A stretch of DNA of 64,000 nucleotides from Eutreptiella sp. 'Long Island Sound 2002' (lineage: Eukaryota; Euglenozoa; Euglenophyceae; Eutreptiales; Eutreptiaceae), in assembly GCA_964036045.1 (NCBI GenBank), contig OZ038400.1:18695226-18759225 (forward strand), written 5' to 3'. The notes beneath the pieces were generated by a model that searched no databases, was not told the DNA's origin, and saw only the letters and a list, made by a program, of their open reading frames with translations. Positions 10,843 to 20,329 of the stretch are shown piece by piece. How positions within the stretch are numbered: the stretch's first letter is position 1; each line of letters begins with the position of its first letter. The translations under genes were made by a program, and so were the position numbers.

Positions 10843-12276
10843 ATGTCTCCAACTGCAGTCATGTGCCCGCGTTGTGAGGTTACTGGAACTTTGCGCACCT
10901 TTGGACAACCACATCGCCCACGTAGAATCTTTGATTTGCCAAGACCGATTTGGATGAGGCAAGCAAGGTATAGATGTACTCGGTGCAAAGAAACTCCAAG
11001 AGCTGACAAGTGTTTGTTGATGGGTGTATCACATGAACACTTCCGGGTCTACCCAACGCAAGAGAGTGGGATCACTGAACGGTGTTTGCTTCATGTGTTG
11101 CACCTTTTAGAGGAGGGCGTTGCTTACAATAAAATTTCAAAGGATTTTGCTCTCTTGTATGACGATACTCTTCAAGTGACATTTGGAATCTACCAAGCCG
11201 AGTGTGCTTTAAAATCTAGGCTTGGTGTCGCTTTGGACAAAGTTGACCTGTCGGAGTACAGTGCTTTGACGAAGCCGCCTAGTGTCACCCTCTTGAGAAC
11301 CTTCTTCCTCCGGTACTTTGAAAAAATGAAGTTGTTCTACGCCGAACAAATGTCGCAATTGGGTGCAATAGTCATTTCTGTTGATCACACTTACAAGGTG
11401 GTGAAACATATGGTGCGAAAGGAAGGCCGCAAATCCGTGCTTCTATCCCGGGCATTGTACATTGTTCTCAATGCGGATGGAATGGTTGTTGCGTACCATT
11501 TGTGCGACGATGAGACTCACGAGGATGCTACACAATTCCTAAAGGATTTGCATTGCAAGCCAAATATTGCCATTCGGCAGGTGCTCACCGATTGTTGTTG
11601 CCATGATAGAAAACTGATTCATTCCATCTTTGGCAATAACGTCATTGTGAGTCTTGATCTATTCCATGCCATTCAAAGGATCACGCGGACACTCCCTTGC
11701 TTTGAAGTAGGTGTTGCCGAACAACGACAAGCACTAACTTGGTGTTTTCATGAACCGGTGAAGGCGGGTCAAAGGTGTAGTTTGAGACCCACGTCCGAAA
11801 TTATTCGCAACCTTGATGCTTGGTTAGAGATGTTTGAGCCCAGTGAGGAAACGCAACATCAAACGCGAAATTTGGTGCATCATTTGATCGATGGTTGTCT
11901 TGATAACCCGGACCGTGGGACCACCCTCAATGAGTGCATACATCGGTGGTTACGTGCTAGGGCTCACCGGCACCAAATTTCCGTGGAAATAGGACGCGCT
12001 CTCATTGCAATGTTTTTGCATGAATGGAATTTTGCCCGAGCGAAAAAAAATAACGGTTACACCAACCTCTATGCTAACCCTCACCATGTTCCCAACCCTT
12101 CCAAGGCACTCCAAAGCACGTTGTTGCACTTGTGGATTCTCGAAAATTTCGATGATGATGATGATTCGTCTGTTGCAAACATTGATGATGTGACAGACGA
12201 AGAAGAGATTCCTGGGCTTGACGATGATGAGGAGTTGATGAAATTACAGAGAAAAGGGATGAGCAAATTGGTTTGA
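10843..12276 (+). CDS. DDE-type transposase of a DNA transposon
   Basis: 477 codons from ATG 10843 to TGA 12274-12276. The N-terminus has two CxxC pairs (CPRC about residue 7, CTRC about 48), a zinc-ribbon-like fold. The central region has spaced acidic motifs typical of an RNase H-type transposase: SVDHTYKVVK (Asp), LTDCCCHDRK (Asp), SLDLFHAIQR, and a downstream NECIHRWLRARAH (Glu). The C-terminus is strongly acidic (a DDDDD run and an EEE run). I cannot assign the superfamily firmly. The combination with an OTU-type protease downstream recalls the KDZ/Zisupton and MULE groups. The frame is intact, so this copy could still be active. Its stop overlaps the ATG of the OTU reading frame (TGATG at 12274-12278). 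The 5' terminus of the element was not located. Confidence 0.7.
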   Translation: MSPTAVMCPRCEVTGTLRTFGQPHRPRRIFDLPRPIWMRQARYRCTRCKETPRADKCLLMGVSHEHFRVYPTQESGITERCLLHVLHLLEEGVAYNKISKDFALLYDDTLQVTFGIYQAECALKSRLGVALDKVDLSEYSALTKPPSVTLLRTFFLRYFEKMKLFYAEQMSQLGAIVISVDHTYKVVKHMVRKEGRKSVLLSRALYIVLNADGMVVAYHLCDDETHEDATQFLKDLHCKPNIAIRQVLTDCCCHDRKLIHSIFGNNVIVSLDLFHAIQRITRTLPCFEVGVAEQRQALTWCFHEPVKAGQRCSLRPTSEIIRNLDAWLEMFEPSEETQHQTRNLVHHLIDGCLDNPDRGTTLNECIHRWLRARAHRHQISVEIGRALIAMFLHEWNFARAKKNNGYTNLYANPHHVPNPSKALQSTLLHLWILENFDDDDDSSVANIDDVTDEEEIPGLDDDEELMKLQRKGMSKLV

Positions 12277-12969
12277 TGATGGTTGAACTTGCACGTGTGA
12301 GTCGAAATCACCCAGGATTGTTACATAAACACTCTCGGGGCCAACGAGTGCCTTGGCAGGACCACGAAGCGCAAGAGGAAGATATTACCCGATTGTTGTC
12401 AAATCAAGGTTTCATTGTTGAAGATGTGCCACAAGATGGGTTTTGTGTGTGGCATGCTCTTGCTCGAACAGTGGGGATGGACCAAAAACTCCTTCAGGAA
12501 AAGGTATGCAAGGTATGGATGCACAGCGTCATATGCAGGCCCCATTTCTTCTTACGTGGAGTTGCTCAATGCATTAAGGAATCCTGATGGGTGGACCACG
12601 GAAATTGGTGATGCGGTGGTTGCAGGTATTGCCACATATCTCCGGCGAGCCATAGTGGTGTTCACTGTGCGAGATGCCATTGTTGTTATTCCTCTAGATG
12701 GTGTATTGGACAACCGCCCGCCTCTCAATGTTGCATACGTGAATCGGGCTCATTTCATGCATGTGCGACCTTCCAATGCCAATCTGCCTGCCTTGATTGC
12801 AGAGCCGAGCCCCGCAACTAACCCAGAACCTATGGCTGTGGAAGAAGATGCTCCACCGAAGAAGACTAGTGAACAACCTCCCTCCACTATCCCAGCTATG
12901 TTCCAAGCCGTTCGTCCTTCAGAGCGTGAAGGATCTCAAAGGAGGGTTAAAACATGGTGCTTGGGATGA
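12276..12969 (+). CDS. OTU-like cysteine protease of the transposon (two frames)
   Basis: Frame 1 starts at ATG 12276, overlapping the transposase stop, and encodes VEDVPQDGFCVWHALART, an OTU catalytic block with the Asp and Cys of the DGxCxxxA motif. The rest of the domain continues in the next frame from about 12500 to 12969: an IGDAV...YLRRAIVVF core and NRAHFMHVRP, where the His matches the OTU general base. The switch happens around 12490-12560. A GT-AG pair (GTATGC donor near 12506) is present, but the best-looking acceptor does not keep the frame, so intron, programmed shift or decay all remain open. OTU enzymes remove ubiquitin-like chains, and they occur in several large eukaryotic transposons. 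The same shift is present in the copy at 41.8 kb. Confidence 0.6.
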
Positions 12970-13726
12970 ACAAGAGTTAGAGGTGCTACGTGAATTGCAA
13001 GCCAAATGCGCAGGAAAGAGTGAGTGGGCTAAGAAGGTGGCGGATGCATGGCCTCTACCCCAAAAGCGTGACCGAAACCAAGTGCACAACAAATGGAAAT
13101 GGTTGGAGAGACAGCAAAAGACGCAAAAAACCGCGGAGGAACCCCCCCCCCACAAACAACACAGAGCCCAGCCAAAGACCCCCCCTCCCCCGAAGCACCA
13201 ACGCGGAGCCCAATCGGTGAACCCCCCCCTCCCGAACCACCAACAGACAGCCCAACCGATGACCCCATCCCTCAAGCACCAATGCAGGACCCAAGAGGTG
13301 AACACCCCCTTCTACCAGCTCCAGCACAAATGCCAAACCGTGACCCTTCTCCTACAACCACAGCAAAACCCAACGGGCCCCCCTCCTCCGCCTCCAACAA
13401 CTCTTATCGTCCAGAACCCTCCAAGTGTTGTGGCCCCGGCTTTGTCTTTGAACCTGCCTAGGACCCAATTGTCCCAAGGTGCAATCCCTTCTCCTGTTGC
13501 TTCACCACCTACAGCATCGCAGCTACCTAACCGTGCACAATACAATCAACAATTGGGATATCGACAAGCTCAAGCGGAGGCCGTCATGGCCCGGCGTAGG
13601 CATATCATTCATAGGGACTTGGGCACGGGGATTCACTTCTATGACACTTTGCCAGTGCACCACCAGTTGAACTATTGGGACCAACATTACAAGCATCGGT
13701 ATTGGGGTTTGGACTTGCCCCGGTAG
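12890..13726 (+). CDS. Myb/SANT-like DNA-binding protein of the transposon
   Basis: The third consecutive frame reads a Myb/SANT-like helix bundle: GAWDEQELEVLRELQ, then SEWAKKVADAW, then NQVHNKWKWLERQ, with regularly spaced tryptophans as in trihelix/MADF-type domains. It is followed by about 150 residues rich in Pro, Gln and Thr, then a short conserved-looking tail ending HRYWGLDLPR before TAG at 13724-13726. Joining from the OTU frame needs a shift near 12905-12935. A 28-nt GT-AG segment there (from GTCCTTCAG) would restore the frame but is very short for an intron. It is probably part of one polyprotein with the OTU domain, or the element's site-recognition protein. Confidence 0.55.
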   Translation, partial: SQLCSKPFVLQSVKDLKGGLKHGAWDEQELEVLRELQAKCAGKSEWAKKVADAWPLPQKRDRNQVHNKWKWLERQQKTQKTAEEPPPHKQHRAQPKTPPPPKHQRGAQSVNPPLPNHQQTAQPMTPSLKHQCRTQEVNTPFYQLQHKCQTVTLLLQPQQNPTGPPPPPPTTLIVQNPPSVVAPALSLNLPRTQLSQGAIPSPVASPPTASQLPNRAQYNQQLGYRQAQAEAVMARRRHIIHRDLGTGIHFYDTLPVHHQLNYWDQHYKHRYWGLDLPR

Positions 13727-14026
13727 CCCTGCCAGAAAGATATTGGAGATGGACGTCCCATCGGTGAAGCATTTGGGCATGCCCATGTTTTGCTTTGTGT
13801 GTGCATGCTTCTCCATCATGTAGACTCTTGGAGAGACTCCGGCCCAAAGAGCCGAAAGAAAAATTTTGGGTCTTCTTTTCGCTCACTAGCAATGTTTCAC
13901 TTCCCCCCCTCCTTCCCTCCAAGGCTCTCTCCCCACAAGGGTCTTCAACCCGAGGTGTCATCGGTTCTTCAATCCGGCTTTTGGGAGGTCGTCTTCAACC
14001 CAAGTAAGCACACTACCCGGGTAAGC

Positions 14027-14092
14027 GATGGCGGTTGGCGGGTAACTGATGGCGGTTGGTGGGCAACTCATGGCGGTTGGCGGGTAACCTTC
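14027..14092 (+). repeat. 21-bp minisatellite, 3 units
   Basis: Three copies of the GGCGGTTGGCGGGTAAC unit inside the 3' part of the duplicated 2.7-kb segment; the duplicate at 43593-43658 is identical in layout. Confidence 0.9.
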
Positions 14093-14404
14093 AGTGTAAC
14101 AGAAGGACTTGTTTGCGTTTTTTGTTCTCCTTGCCGACGCCCCCGGGCGGTTGTGGTCGACCAACGGGGTCCGAGGGAGGGTAACCCACCAAACCCCCCA
14201 AATTCGCCCTCGCGACCTCTTACAGCCCCCCGGATTGACACTCACACTCACCCTTTCGCCCACGTCCTAACACCCTGGCACCCAACACTCATTCGCATGC
14301 ATGTGTATTGCCCAGACACCCCATCCACCCCCTCCACCTTCCTTTCTCCAGGGCACTCCCTAATTGAAAAAGAAAAGTCGGGTGGCCAAGCACTCAGTCA
14401 CATT

Positions 14405-14515
14405 TGGGCGGTAACCGTCGGTGGTTGGGTGAAGCCCCAGGGCGGTTGGAGGGCAACCGAAGGCGGTTGGGTGGTGACTGACGGGGTTTGGAGGGTACTG
14501 CACGGTGGCCGGGCG
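14405..14515 (+). repeat. degenerate 21-bp minisatellite at the intron 2 acceptor
   Basis: Diverged copies of the same GGCGGTTGG unit end about 30 bp before the exon 3 acceptor at 14546. Together with 10250-10356 it places the same minisatellite at both ends of intron 2, in the same orientation. Confidence 0.7.
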
Positions 14516-14546
14516 ATGGTCTTGGGCGCCACACGGGTCCCCACAG

Positions 14547-14758
14547 GAGCTGCAGAAGACGGCCCTCTCGCCTGAGCAGCACGGGTTCGTGTCGAGCATG
14601 AGCCTCGCGGCGGAGAGCCTGCAGCAGGTGACCGACGACATCCTGGACCACCTCAAGCAGCGGGCGGGCAAGATCGTGCTGTCCCTGCAGCCTGAGTCCG
14701 TGCAGGCCATCATCGCCCAGTGCATGACCCTGTTCCAGGGCCGGGCCAGCCAGAAAGG
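14547..14758 (+). CDS. hybrid histidine kinase, exon 3: second HisKA helix
   Basis: Acceptor CCACAG|GAG at 14546/14547. The exon reads ELQKTALSPEQHGFVSSM, then AAESLQQVTDDILDHLKQ, the standard second helix of HisKA (LxxT.LSxEQ...A..SL...INDILD), and then the linker toward the ATPase domain ending near GRASQKG. It joins exon 2 in phase. The 3' boundary is uncertain. No canonical GT fits the phase needed by the HATPase exon, but a GC donor at 14759 (AAAGG|GCTGAC) would. The next GT (14776) gives the wrong phase and lies inside a 97-bp-spaced direct repeat, so the original donor may have been lost when that repeat arrived. Confidence 0.75.
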
Positions 14759-14773
14759 GCTGACCCAGAATCA

Positions 14774-14918
14774 CTGTTCCATGATTTCGTTATTTGTTTG
14801 GATAGTCTGATTGTTCATGAAAGCCAAGTCTGCAAATGAAGCCCCTTGAACCCACCAGTCGGCACAAATGCTGTTCCATGATTTCGTTATTTGTTTGGAT
14901 AGTCTGATTGTTCATGAC
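14774..14918. repeat. direct repeat of about 47 bp spaced by 97 bp
   Basis: CTGTTCCATGATTTCGTTAT and the following 27 bases occur at 14774 and again at 14871. The first copy abuts the end of kinase exon 3. The second lies inside the C-terminal end of the minus-strand reading frame at 14790-16390. Confidence 0.9.
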
Positions 14919-16390
14919 AGTCAAATTGTGCACACTCTCATGATGCCACCAGTCAGCACAAATTATCCGCATGGGTGCAACTATTGGTGGTTCCGTCAAG
15001 GACAGACCCATTCGTGGCGAATTGGGTATGTGTTGTGCATTGATCAGGCACTTCTGTGTGTTGGGACCGATGTATGCAGTGAAGATGCGAATTCCGCCCC
15101 CGTTGGAGGCACTGTATGTGACCAAACTGTTGCCACCCACCACCTGTGACCCCTCTGGAGTATGAACCTTGAAGTAAACTGGTCCATTGTTCGAGCCTGT
15201 GTTGGGAATGTTTCCGAACAAGCGATAATTACCAGTTACAGGATTGTTGGGCTCCGCACCCTGTCCAACAAGCTCTTGCCAACCGGTATACTCAAATTCA
15301 ACCACAACATAAACCGTACGATTCCAAATGCTGTCCGTCGGACTCGCATGGCGCAGGGGGTGCACACCAAAGTTGGGCCAGTGTATGTAGGCAGCATCAC
15401 TGCCCGGTGCCACCCAAACTATGTCAGCGGAGGGTCCACCCTCGGGTGTGTAGGTTACCTGATCGGATCCTATAGGACCATATGCGGACACATGATTGGT
15501 GTCACTGGCCATGGTGACTCGCATGGTCTGATCATACGCATTGGGGTCAATAAGGGTCGCATCGGAGCCGCTGTCACCACCACCACCACCACCACCACCA
15601 CCACCACCACCACCACCACCACCACCATCACCACCGCCATAGCCGGACTGTGTGGGTACCAGTGTTGTTGTTGTTGGCACAACATTGTACACCGCCTTGA
15701 TTGCCTCAATGGTGTTTACAAATTCAGTATGGGGCATTTCATCTTTATGTAGCGAAATGAATGCCATGCAGCCGTGCATCACCGTGTGTGTACCCCCAAT
15801 CCAAACTGTCGTCTGGAATCCAGCGGTTGAGAAAGTGTCGGTGTAGACCGGCACCTGTGGATCGTTGATGTACGCGGATGTAGTTCCACTGGTGGTTCCA
15901 CCGCGTATAGCATATACGGCGTACCGGTCCAACGGAAATTTGACCGGCAATGGTCGCGTGTTGGTGAAACCAATCTATTCGTTGATTGTCCCGTCCGCGG
16001 CAAAGGTGTTGTCTGTGTCAAACCTGCCACCCAATGGCGGTCCTGCGGACGACCCACCCGTCACTTTGAGAACTGCAATGAGGGTTATGCCCGTACTGTT
16101 GTGCAAAACCCCAGCCGATCGGCTCATGTCGCCGACAGCTCGCAAAGCATTTGAAACTTCATTCAGTGGCCCAGAAGTACCGTCAAACTCCAAAACTGCG
16201 TGACTGTTGATGGCACCCGTGATGTGACTGGGCCTGTCCATGTCAGGATGATTGTTGTACGACACGTGCAATGTCCCTGCGCTCTACATCTCCACCTCCT
16301 CACCATTTGTGGGCTGCATGGTACCATCGGCGTCCGCGTACACCTTGTCGGTGGTCACGGTGAGGAAGCCAGTAAACGAGGAATCCTGGT
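14790..16390 (-). pseudogene. unrecognised Gly-rich protein, interrupted by two TAG codons
   Basis: One minus-strand frame stays in phase from about 16390 down to a TAA at 14790-14792, broken by TAG codons near 16288 and 15970. The longest uninterrupted part is about 385 residues. Its layout is a beta-rich N-terminal part, a run of about 20 glycines encoded by GGT repeats (15578-15631), and a C-terminal part rich in Asn, Thr and Tyr with several aromatic strands (for example FEYTGWQEL). I see no signal peptide, membrane segment or catalytic motif, and do not recognise the family. The beta-rich, Gly/Asn/Thr composition would suit a structural or adhesive protein, but that is a guess. It lies antisense to the kinase inside the large intron and overlaps the direct repeat at 14774-14918. 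Confidence 0.45.
15578..15631 (+). repeat. (CAC)n microsatellite
   Basis: About 18 CAC triplets (one CAT interruption) that encode the poly-Gly run on the minus strand. Confidence 0.95.
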
Positions 16391-16399
16391 AGACCAGTT

Positions 16400-17100
16400 C
16401 CCATTCATGGTGCGATTGCATGCCGGGGTGTCATTCCGTGTTGCATATGTGGAGCAGCCCCTCACCAGGGTTTGACTTGACACAGATGTTTCATGTCGCT
16501 CAACTACCGGATGGTTTGGCCCTTGAGTATGTCATGACCCATGGGCGCTTCCCCATCTACTCTCGGGAGGATCCATCTTGATGTGTCCCATGGAAAGGTT
16601 GTGCATGACCGAGGGGGACGTATGCGCCGTACGGTCATGATCACACACCCGTGGGCGCCTCTGCCACTTTACATGGAGGTGCCCTGGGGGATTGCACTAC
16701 AGTGTGCACGCATTGCAAGAATTTGGCCTAGCAGACACTTGTCATGCTCAAAACAATGGCTAGGACAAAGGATGATAAAAGGCTAGAAGAGCAAATTTCC
16801 CACTACGGGGATAGATTAGACATCGTGGTGGCCCTTGGTGGCATTAATGCTTTGCCACCAGCTCCCTTCAGGGCCCCTTGTTGGCAGGCTGCACATAGTT
16901 GTCCCATCAAAATTTACGGGATTCTCCAGGCACACTCAATGACCCCTTGAGCGTCTGGAACTCGTTAAAAATTATCAATGGTGGAGGGCACACTCCAAAC
17001 TTTACCGTTTGGGAATGACTGAATGTGAAGCCTACTAGCAGTGGCAGTGGTGTGAAAGTATTCCGATTTCCAGCCCCTCCCCCCCTGCCCACAAAAGATT
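16400..17100. other. no gene seen
   Basis: Short reading frames on both strands without domains. The plus strand near 16480-16580 reads LPDGLALEYVMTHGRFPIY, which looks protein-like but is isolated and stops quickly. Confidence 0.3.
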
Positions 17101-17110
17101 TCGATGTGCT

Positions 17111-18353
17111 TCATCTAGATTGTCCATAGCATATCCTCTCGAACACAAGAACTGTTGCAGTTTGAATGATGATTGCGCCCCAAAAGATTTCGATCAACCA
17201 AACTGGGACACACAATAGACACAACAAAAAATGGACGCCAATTGTACCACACTGTACCCAACCAGACCCTATGGAGAGCAGCATGGCCTTGTCCAAGCAC
17301 AGCAATCCCGTTTTGACTGCGATCTTCATCATTGATAATGTGGGATTTCCAAGGAGGAGGGTCGGCTGTCCCCCCTTAGATCCCTTTCCCTCTCCAGACA
17401 CCCCCCCCCTCCTCTGTTTTAAAGCAAGCCCGCTTGCCCCCATGCGCCTGTGGGAATGGGAATGGGAATGGCAATTTAATTTTGCATACTTCGAATGAAT
17501 CCGAGCGCGCGAGACCAGAACCGATTTGGTGACTGTTTGGTTTGGGCTTTGGCGGCGGCTGGCGGGGGCTGCTTGACGCTTAGCTTGCCGCTGTGCTTGA
17601 ACTTCACTCACAAGATGAATGGGAAGGTAGGAGAACACGGTGAAGGTCGGCAAGAGCAGGTTCACACAGTATGGGTCGGCAGGAGCTGTCTCAAGGCGGC
17701 AACCAAGGAAATCAGGGAGGTAGGCGCCCGTTTGACAAAACATGGTGATCCGGTTGGTAGTTTGGCGGCGAGAAGGCACCTGTGCAAGACGGCCGCAGGT
17801 GGCAAAGTGCCAAGTCTCGTAGAATGCTCGTGGCAAGAAGCGCTGGTAGAGGGCGTGCTTGAGCGAAAAGGGCAGCTCCGATGGGACGGGGTAGAGAAAG
17901 TCGGCGATGGCGTATAGCGGTTGGAAGGCGGTCTCGATGTCCCGATCAACGTTGCCTACCGAGGAGAAGCAGAATACAGACACTGAGGAGTGCTTCTGGG
18001 TGTAGAAAATTGTTTCATTCAATATCAAGGAAATGAGGGAGTCCTCGAAACTGCGCAGCAGCGTGGGATTAATGCGTTTGTTGCTTGGGCGAGGCCGCGG
18101 TTGGTGCCGGTCCTACTTCAGGTGCGTAATGGGCGATGTCGGCAAAGACAAGTTGCTCGGCGGTGAGGTTGAGCAGAAGGGACTCTTCGCCACGGGCTGC
18201 AAAGTCTGACGGCGTTGCTTCGGTGGAGCTTGTGAGGTTCGATGGGGGCCAGTCCCGGCTCTGCGTGGAAGGACGGCGTTGGAGGTTGTATGTCCAATAA
18301 GGATGACGGCGAGAAATCCGGTTTGGTTGTTGAAGTGGGGCTCTGTGATCCAA
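17111..18353 (-). pseudogene. unrecognised protein in two minus-strand frames
   Basis: Frame A (18353-18069) and frame B (18028-17111) read as one polypeptide if the frame changes near 18060: SLLLNLTAEQLVFADIAHY, then NPTLLRSFEDSLISL, then a Phe/Pro-rich region (AIADFLYPVPSELPFSL; FCQTGAYLPDFLGCRLE; LLLPTFTVFSYLPIHL). Residue use is protein-like down to about 17580. Beyond that the frame turns into low-complexity sequence. No known motif is visible. It has the same strand and lies next to the Gly-rich frame at 14790-16390, so both may be pieces of one inserted element. The alternative is chance open frames, but the composition and length argue against that for the central part. Confidence 0.35.
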
Positions 18354-18946
18354 CGTAGATAGAAGTCGGTGCTAGGCTAGCGAAGGGAGGCTGCAGCGGC
18401 GAACTGAGGGAACTGCTTGATTGCTTGCAGGTGAAGCCCACTTTCAAGACCAATGCTGGGTGGTGTGTTGTTCACAAAAAAGGTTTTGCTTGGAAGGAAT
18501 GTCGTTAATTGACTTCGAGGGAGAGGAACATGGATTTTGCGGATGGTGTTGCTCTTGCTATTGAGAAGAAAGTGTCGATTGTATGAATTAGATCACTACT
18601 CCTTTTTTGCAAGTGTTTCTGGCACCATTTGACATTTTTTTCCACAACCGCTCTATTGCACAGCTTGTTTTTCATGTTGCGCTTTGGGCTGTGGTTGGCA
18701 CTTGGTTTTGCCGCTTTTCTTGGTGTGGCCGAGTTGACCAATATGTCCGAGGGTATGGAGTGTGCTTCAATCTACAAGGCTATGGTTTGAATTCGGCACG
18801 AATGACCAAATTAAGGTTTTGGAATCTGAAGGTTGTAAGTGCGAGTCATGATTGTGCAAACAGCCAAATGCAAGCATTTTTATCGAGCGGTTTGTCCCAT
18901 GGCATTACAACAAGTGTTGGTACTTGCTTGGTTGTAGCTTTCCCAT

Positions 18947-20108
18947 TTGGTCATCACCAAGTTGCTTGTGATTTGTCGCAAGTGTGAGTCGGAATTGCCA
19001 CAAAGGGTGCCAACCACTCCGGAAGGGAAAAACTCTGAGGTTTGGGACACACAATTGTCATCCAAGCGCCCATCGGAGCCCTCCCCAGATGAACCTTCTC
19101 AAAAGAAACTGGCCACACCTTCTAGTTCTTCATTTTCCACCCCTCACAAGCCATTAGGTCCGAAGTCGCTATCTTTTGCCATCCCCACTCCCACTTCCAA
19201 ACCAAAGGAAGCACCCATGGCACATGAGTTAAGGGCCTTGCTGTCACAACTTGAGGAGTTGCAAATGGCCAAGGCAGAGGATGCTTTGTTGGATGTTCCC
19301 AACCGCATTGGTGCTTTGGATGAGGATTATCGTCAGATTATTGGGTGGGTTTGGGCGGGGGGCAGACAAAGACATGAATTAGTAGAGGATGCTACCGAAT
19401 ATGCCAATTTGGAGTGTGAGCATGTTCGCTTGGGGCAAGGAGAAAAAAAGAGGCATGAGAATAGTGTTGCGTGTTGGAGTGTAACCAAGGGGCATCCTCT
19501 CTTTAACATTGGGTCCATTTATGTTGTCCCTGCGCCCGTTGAACTCGTGTGGAAGGCCGCAAGCAGCGGGATAGGCAAAAAGGCAAGGGCGATGAGATGA
19601 TGTTGCAAATCTCGAGTTCCGGTTGCAGGACAAGAAGTTTGCATATGCATTCGTTGTTTCTAACCTAAGGCGGGATGTGGAATACCAAGCCGCTGTGAGG
19701 GTTCGGCAGACATGGGTGCACCGGTTCACCGCTGTCCAACGTTTGATGGGAGGTAGTATTGATTTCACGGCTAACCCTAACCCCATTCCAACCCTCATCA
19801 TTCGGGCCGCCAGTTTCTCGGGTTTCTTTGCATCCAACTTCCCCAAAGAGAAGCCCACGCCCAAACTTTACCTTGCTCTAACACATGGAATCCAATTCAT
19901 CATGCGGCACAAATTCTGTGGGTACGGGGATGAGGAGCCCATGGAGTCCCAGCACGCCGACCACAACCGGATCCGTGTGCGGTCGAAGCATTGTGTGAAT
20001 CAGAAAGTCGCCATGCTTCATGGTGTGAAGACCTTGTTGGTGTGCAACAATGTAATTTGTTGCATTACTGCCGGCAAGCTACGGGAAGAGAAGGGTGAGG
20101 ATAATTGA
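18947..20108 (+). pseudogene. unrecognised plus-strand protein in two frames
   Basis: The first frame (about 18947-19600) has a CRKC pair, a Ser/Pro/Lys-rich stretch resembling a nuclear-localisation region, then a helical segment (HELRALLSQLEELQMAKAED) and a charged domain (GALDEDYRQIIGWVWAGG, EYANLECEHVRLGQGEKKRH). It stops, and an adjacent frame (19623-20108) continues with a basic-aromatic segment (FAYAFVVSNLRRDVEYQAAV; TPKLYLALTHGIQFIMRH). The break needs a single shift near 19600. I do not recognise the family. The mix of a cysteine pair, nuclear-type basic patch and coiled coil would fit a transposon-encoded accessory protein. It sits directly upstream of a telomere-like tract. Confidence 0.35.
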
Positions 20109-20210
20109 GCTTGTGTTGCATGGTGATGGTTGCAACTCTTTTCCTTGGTACAAAGGGGAACTCTATGATTAGGGTGGTTGATTAACATAGGAACTAAATT
20201 TGCCAGAACC

Positions 20211-20232
20211 TTAACCCTAACCCTAACCCTAA
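20211..20232 (+). repeat. interstitial (CCCTAA)n telomere-type tract
   Basis: TTAACCCTAACCCTAACCCT followed by AA: just over three units of the TTAGGG-type telomere repeat, in the middle of the window. A short related fragment (GCTAACCCTAACCCC) occurs at about 19770. Confidence 0.9.
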
Positions 20233-20233
20233 T

Positions 20234-20325
20234 GACACATTCATGGGGGGCAAATTGGACTTTGCATGTGATTGCAAAAGACACATTCATGGGGGGCAAA
20301 TTGGACTTTGCATGTGATTGCAAAA
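20234..20325 (+). repeat. 46-bp tandem duplication next to the telomere-type tract
   Basis: GACACATTCATGGGGGGCAA and the following 26 bases occur twice in succession with no visible difference. Confidence 0.92.
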
Positions 20326-20329
20326 AAAA

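Larger units (their letters stand above)
11578..14277 (+). repeat. 2,700-bp direct repeat, copy 1
   Basis: From CAGGTGCTCACCG at 11578 to CACCCTG at 14277 the sequence matches 41144-43843 at a constant offset of 29,566 with no gap that I could find and only about a dozen substitutions. It covers the last half of the transposase, the OTU and Myb-like frames and about 550 bp of downstream intron sequence. Confidence 0.97.
10053..14546 (+). other. kinase intron 2, carrying a DNA transposon
   Basis: GT at 10053 and AG at 14545-14546. At 4.5 kb it contains a 21-bp minisatellite close to each end, a palindromic GC tract near 10400-10445 (CTGCGCCGATCTGCGCAG and relatives), and the transposase/OTU/Myb element at 10843-13726. 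The spliced junction joins GVVGFLQ to ELQKTALSPEQ, which restores an uninterrupted HisKA hairpin and supports removal of the whole segment as an intron. Confidence 0.6.

Noticed and set aside
12506-12540. A 35-bp GT-AG intron in the OTU frame
   Set aside because: The splice signals look good, but removal leaves the wrong frame for the second half of the domain.
15162-15752. Plus-strand frame with a poly-Thr run
   Set aside because: It is the reverse of the Gly-rich minus-strand frame; the Thr run is only the CAC microsatellite region read in another frame.
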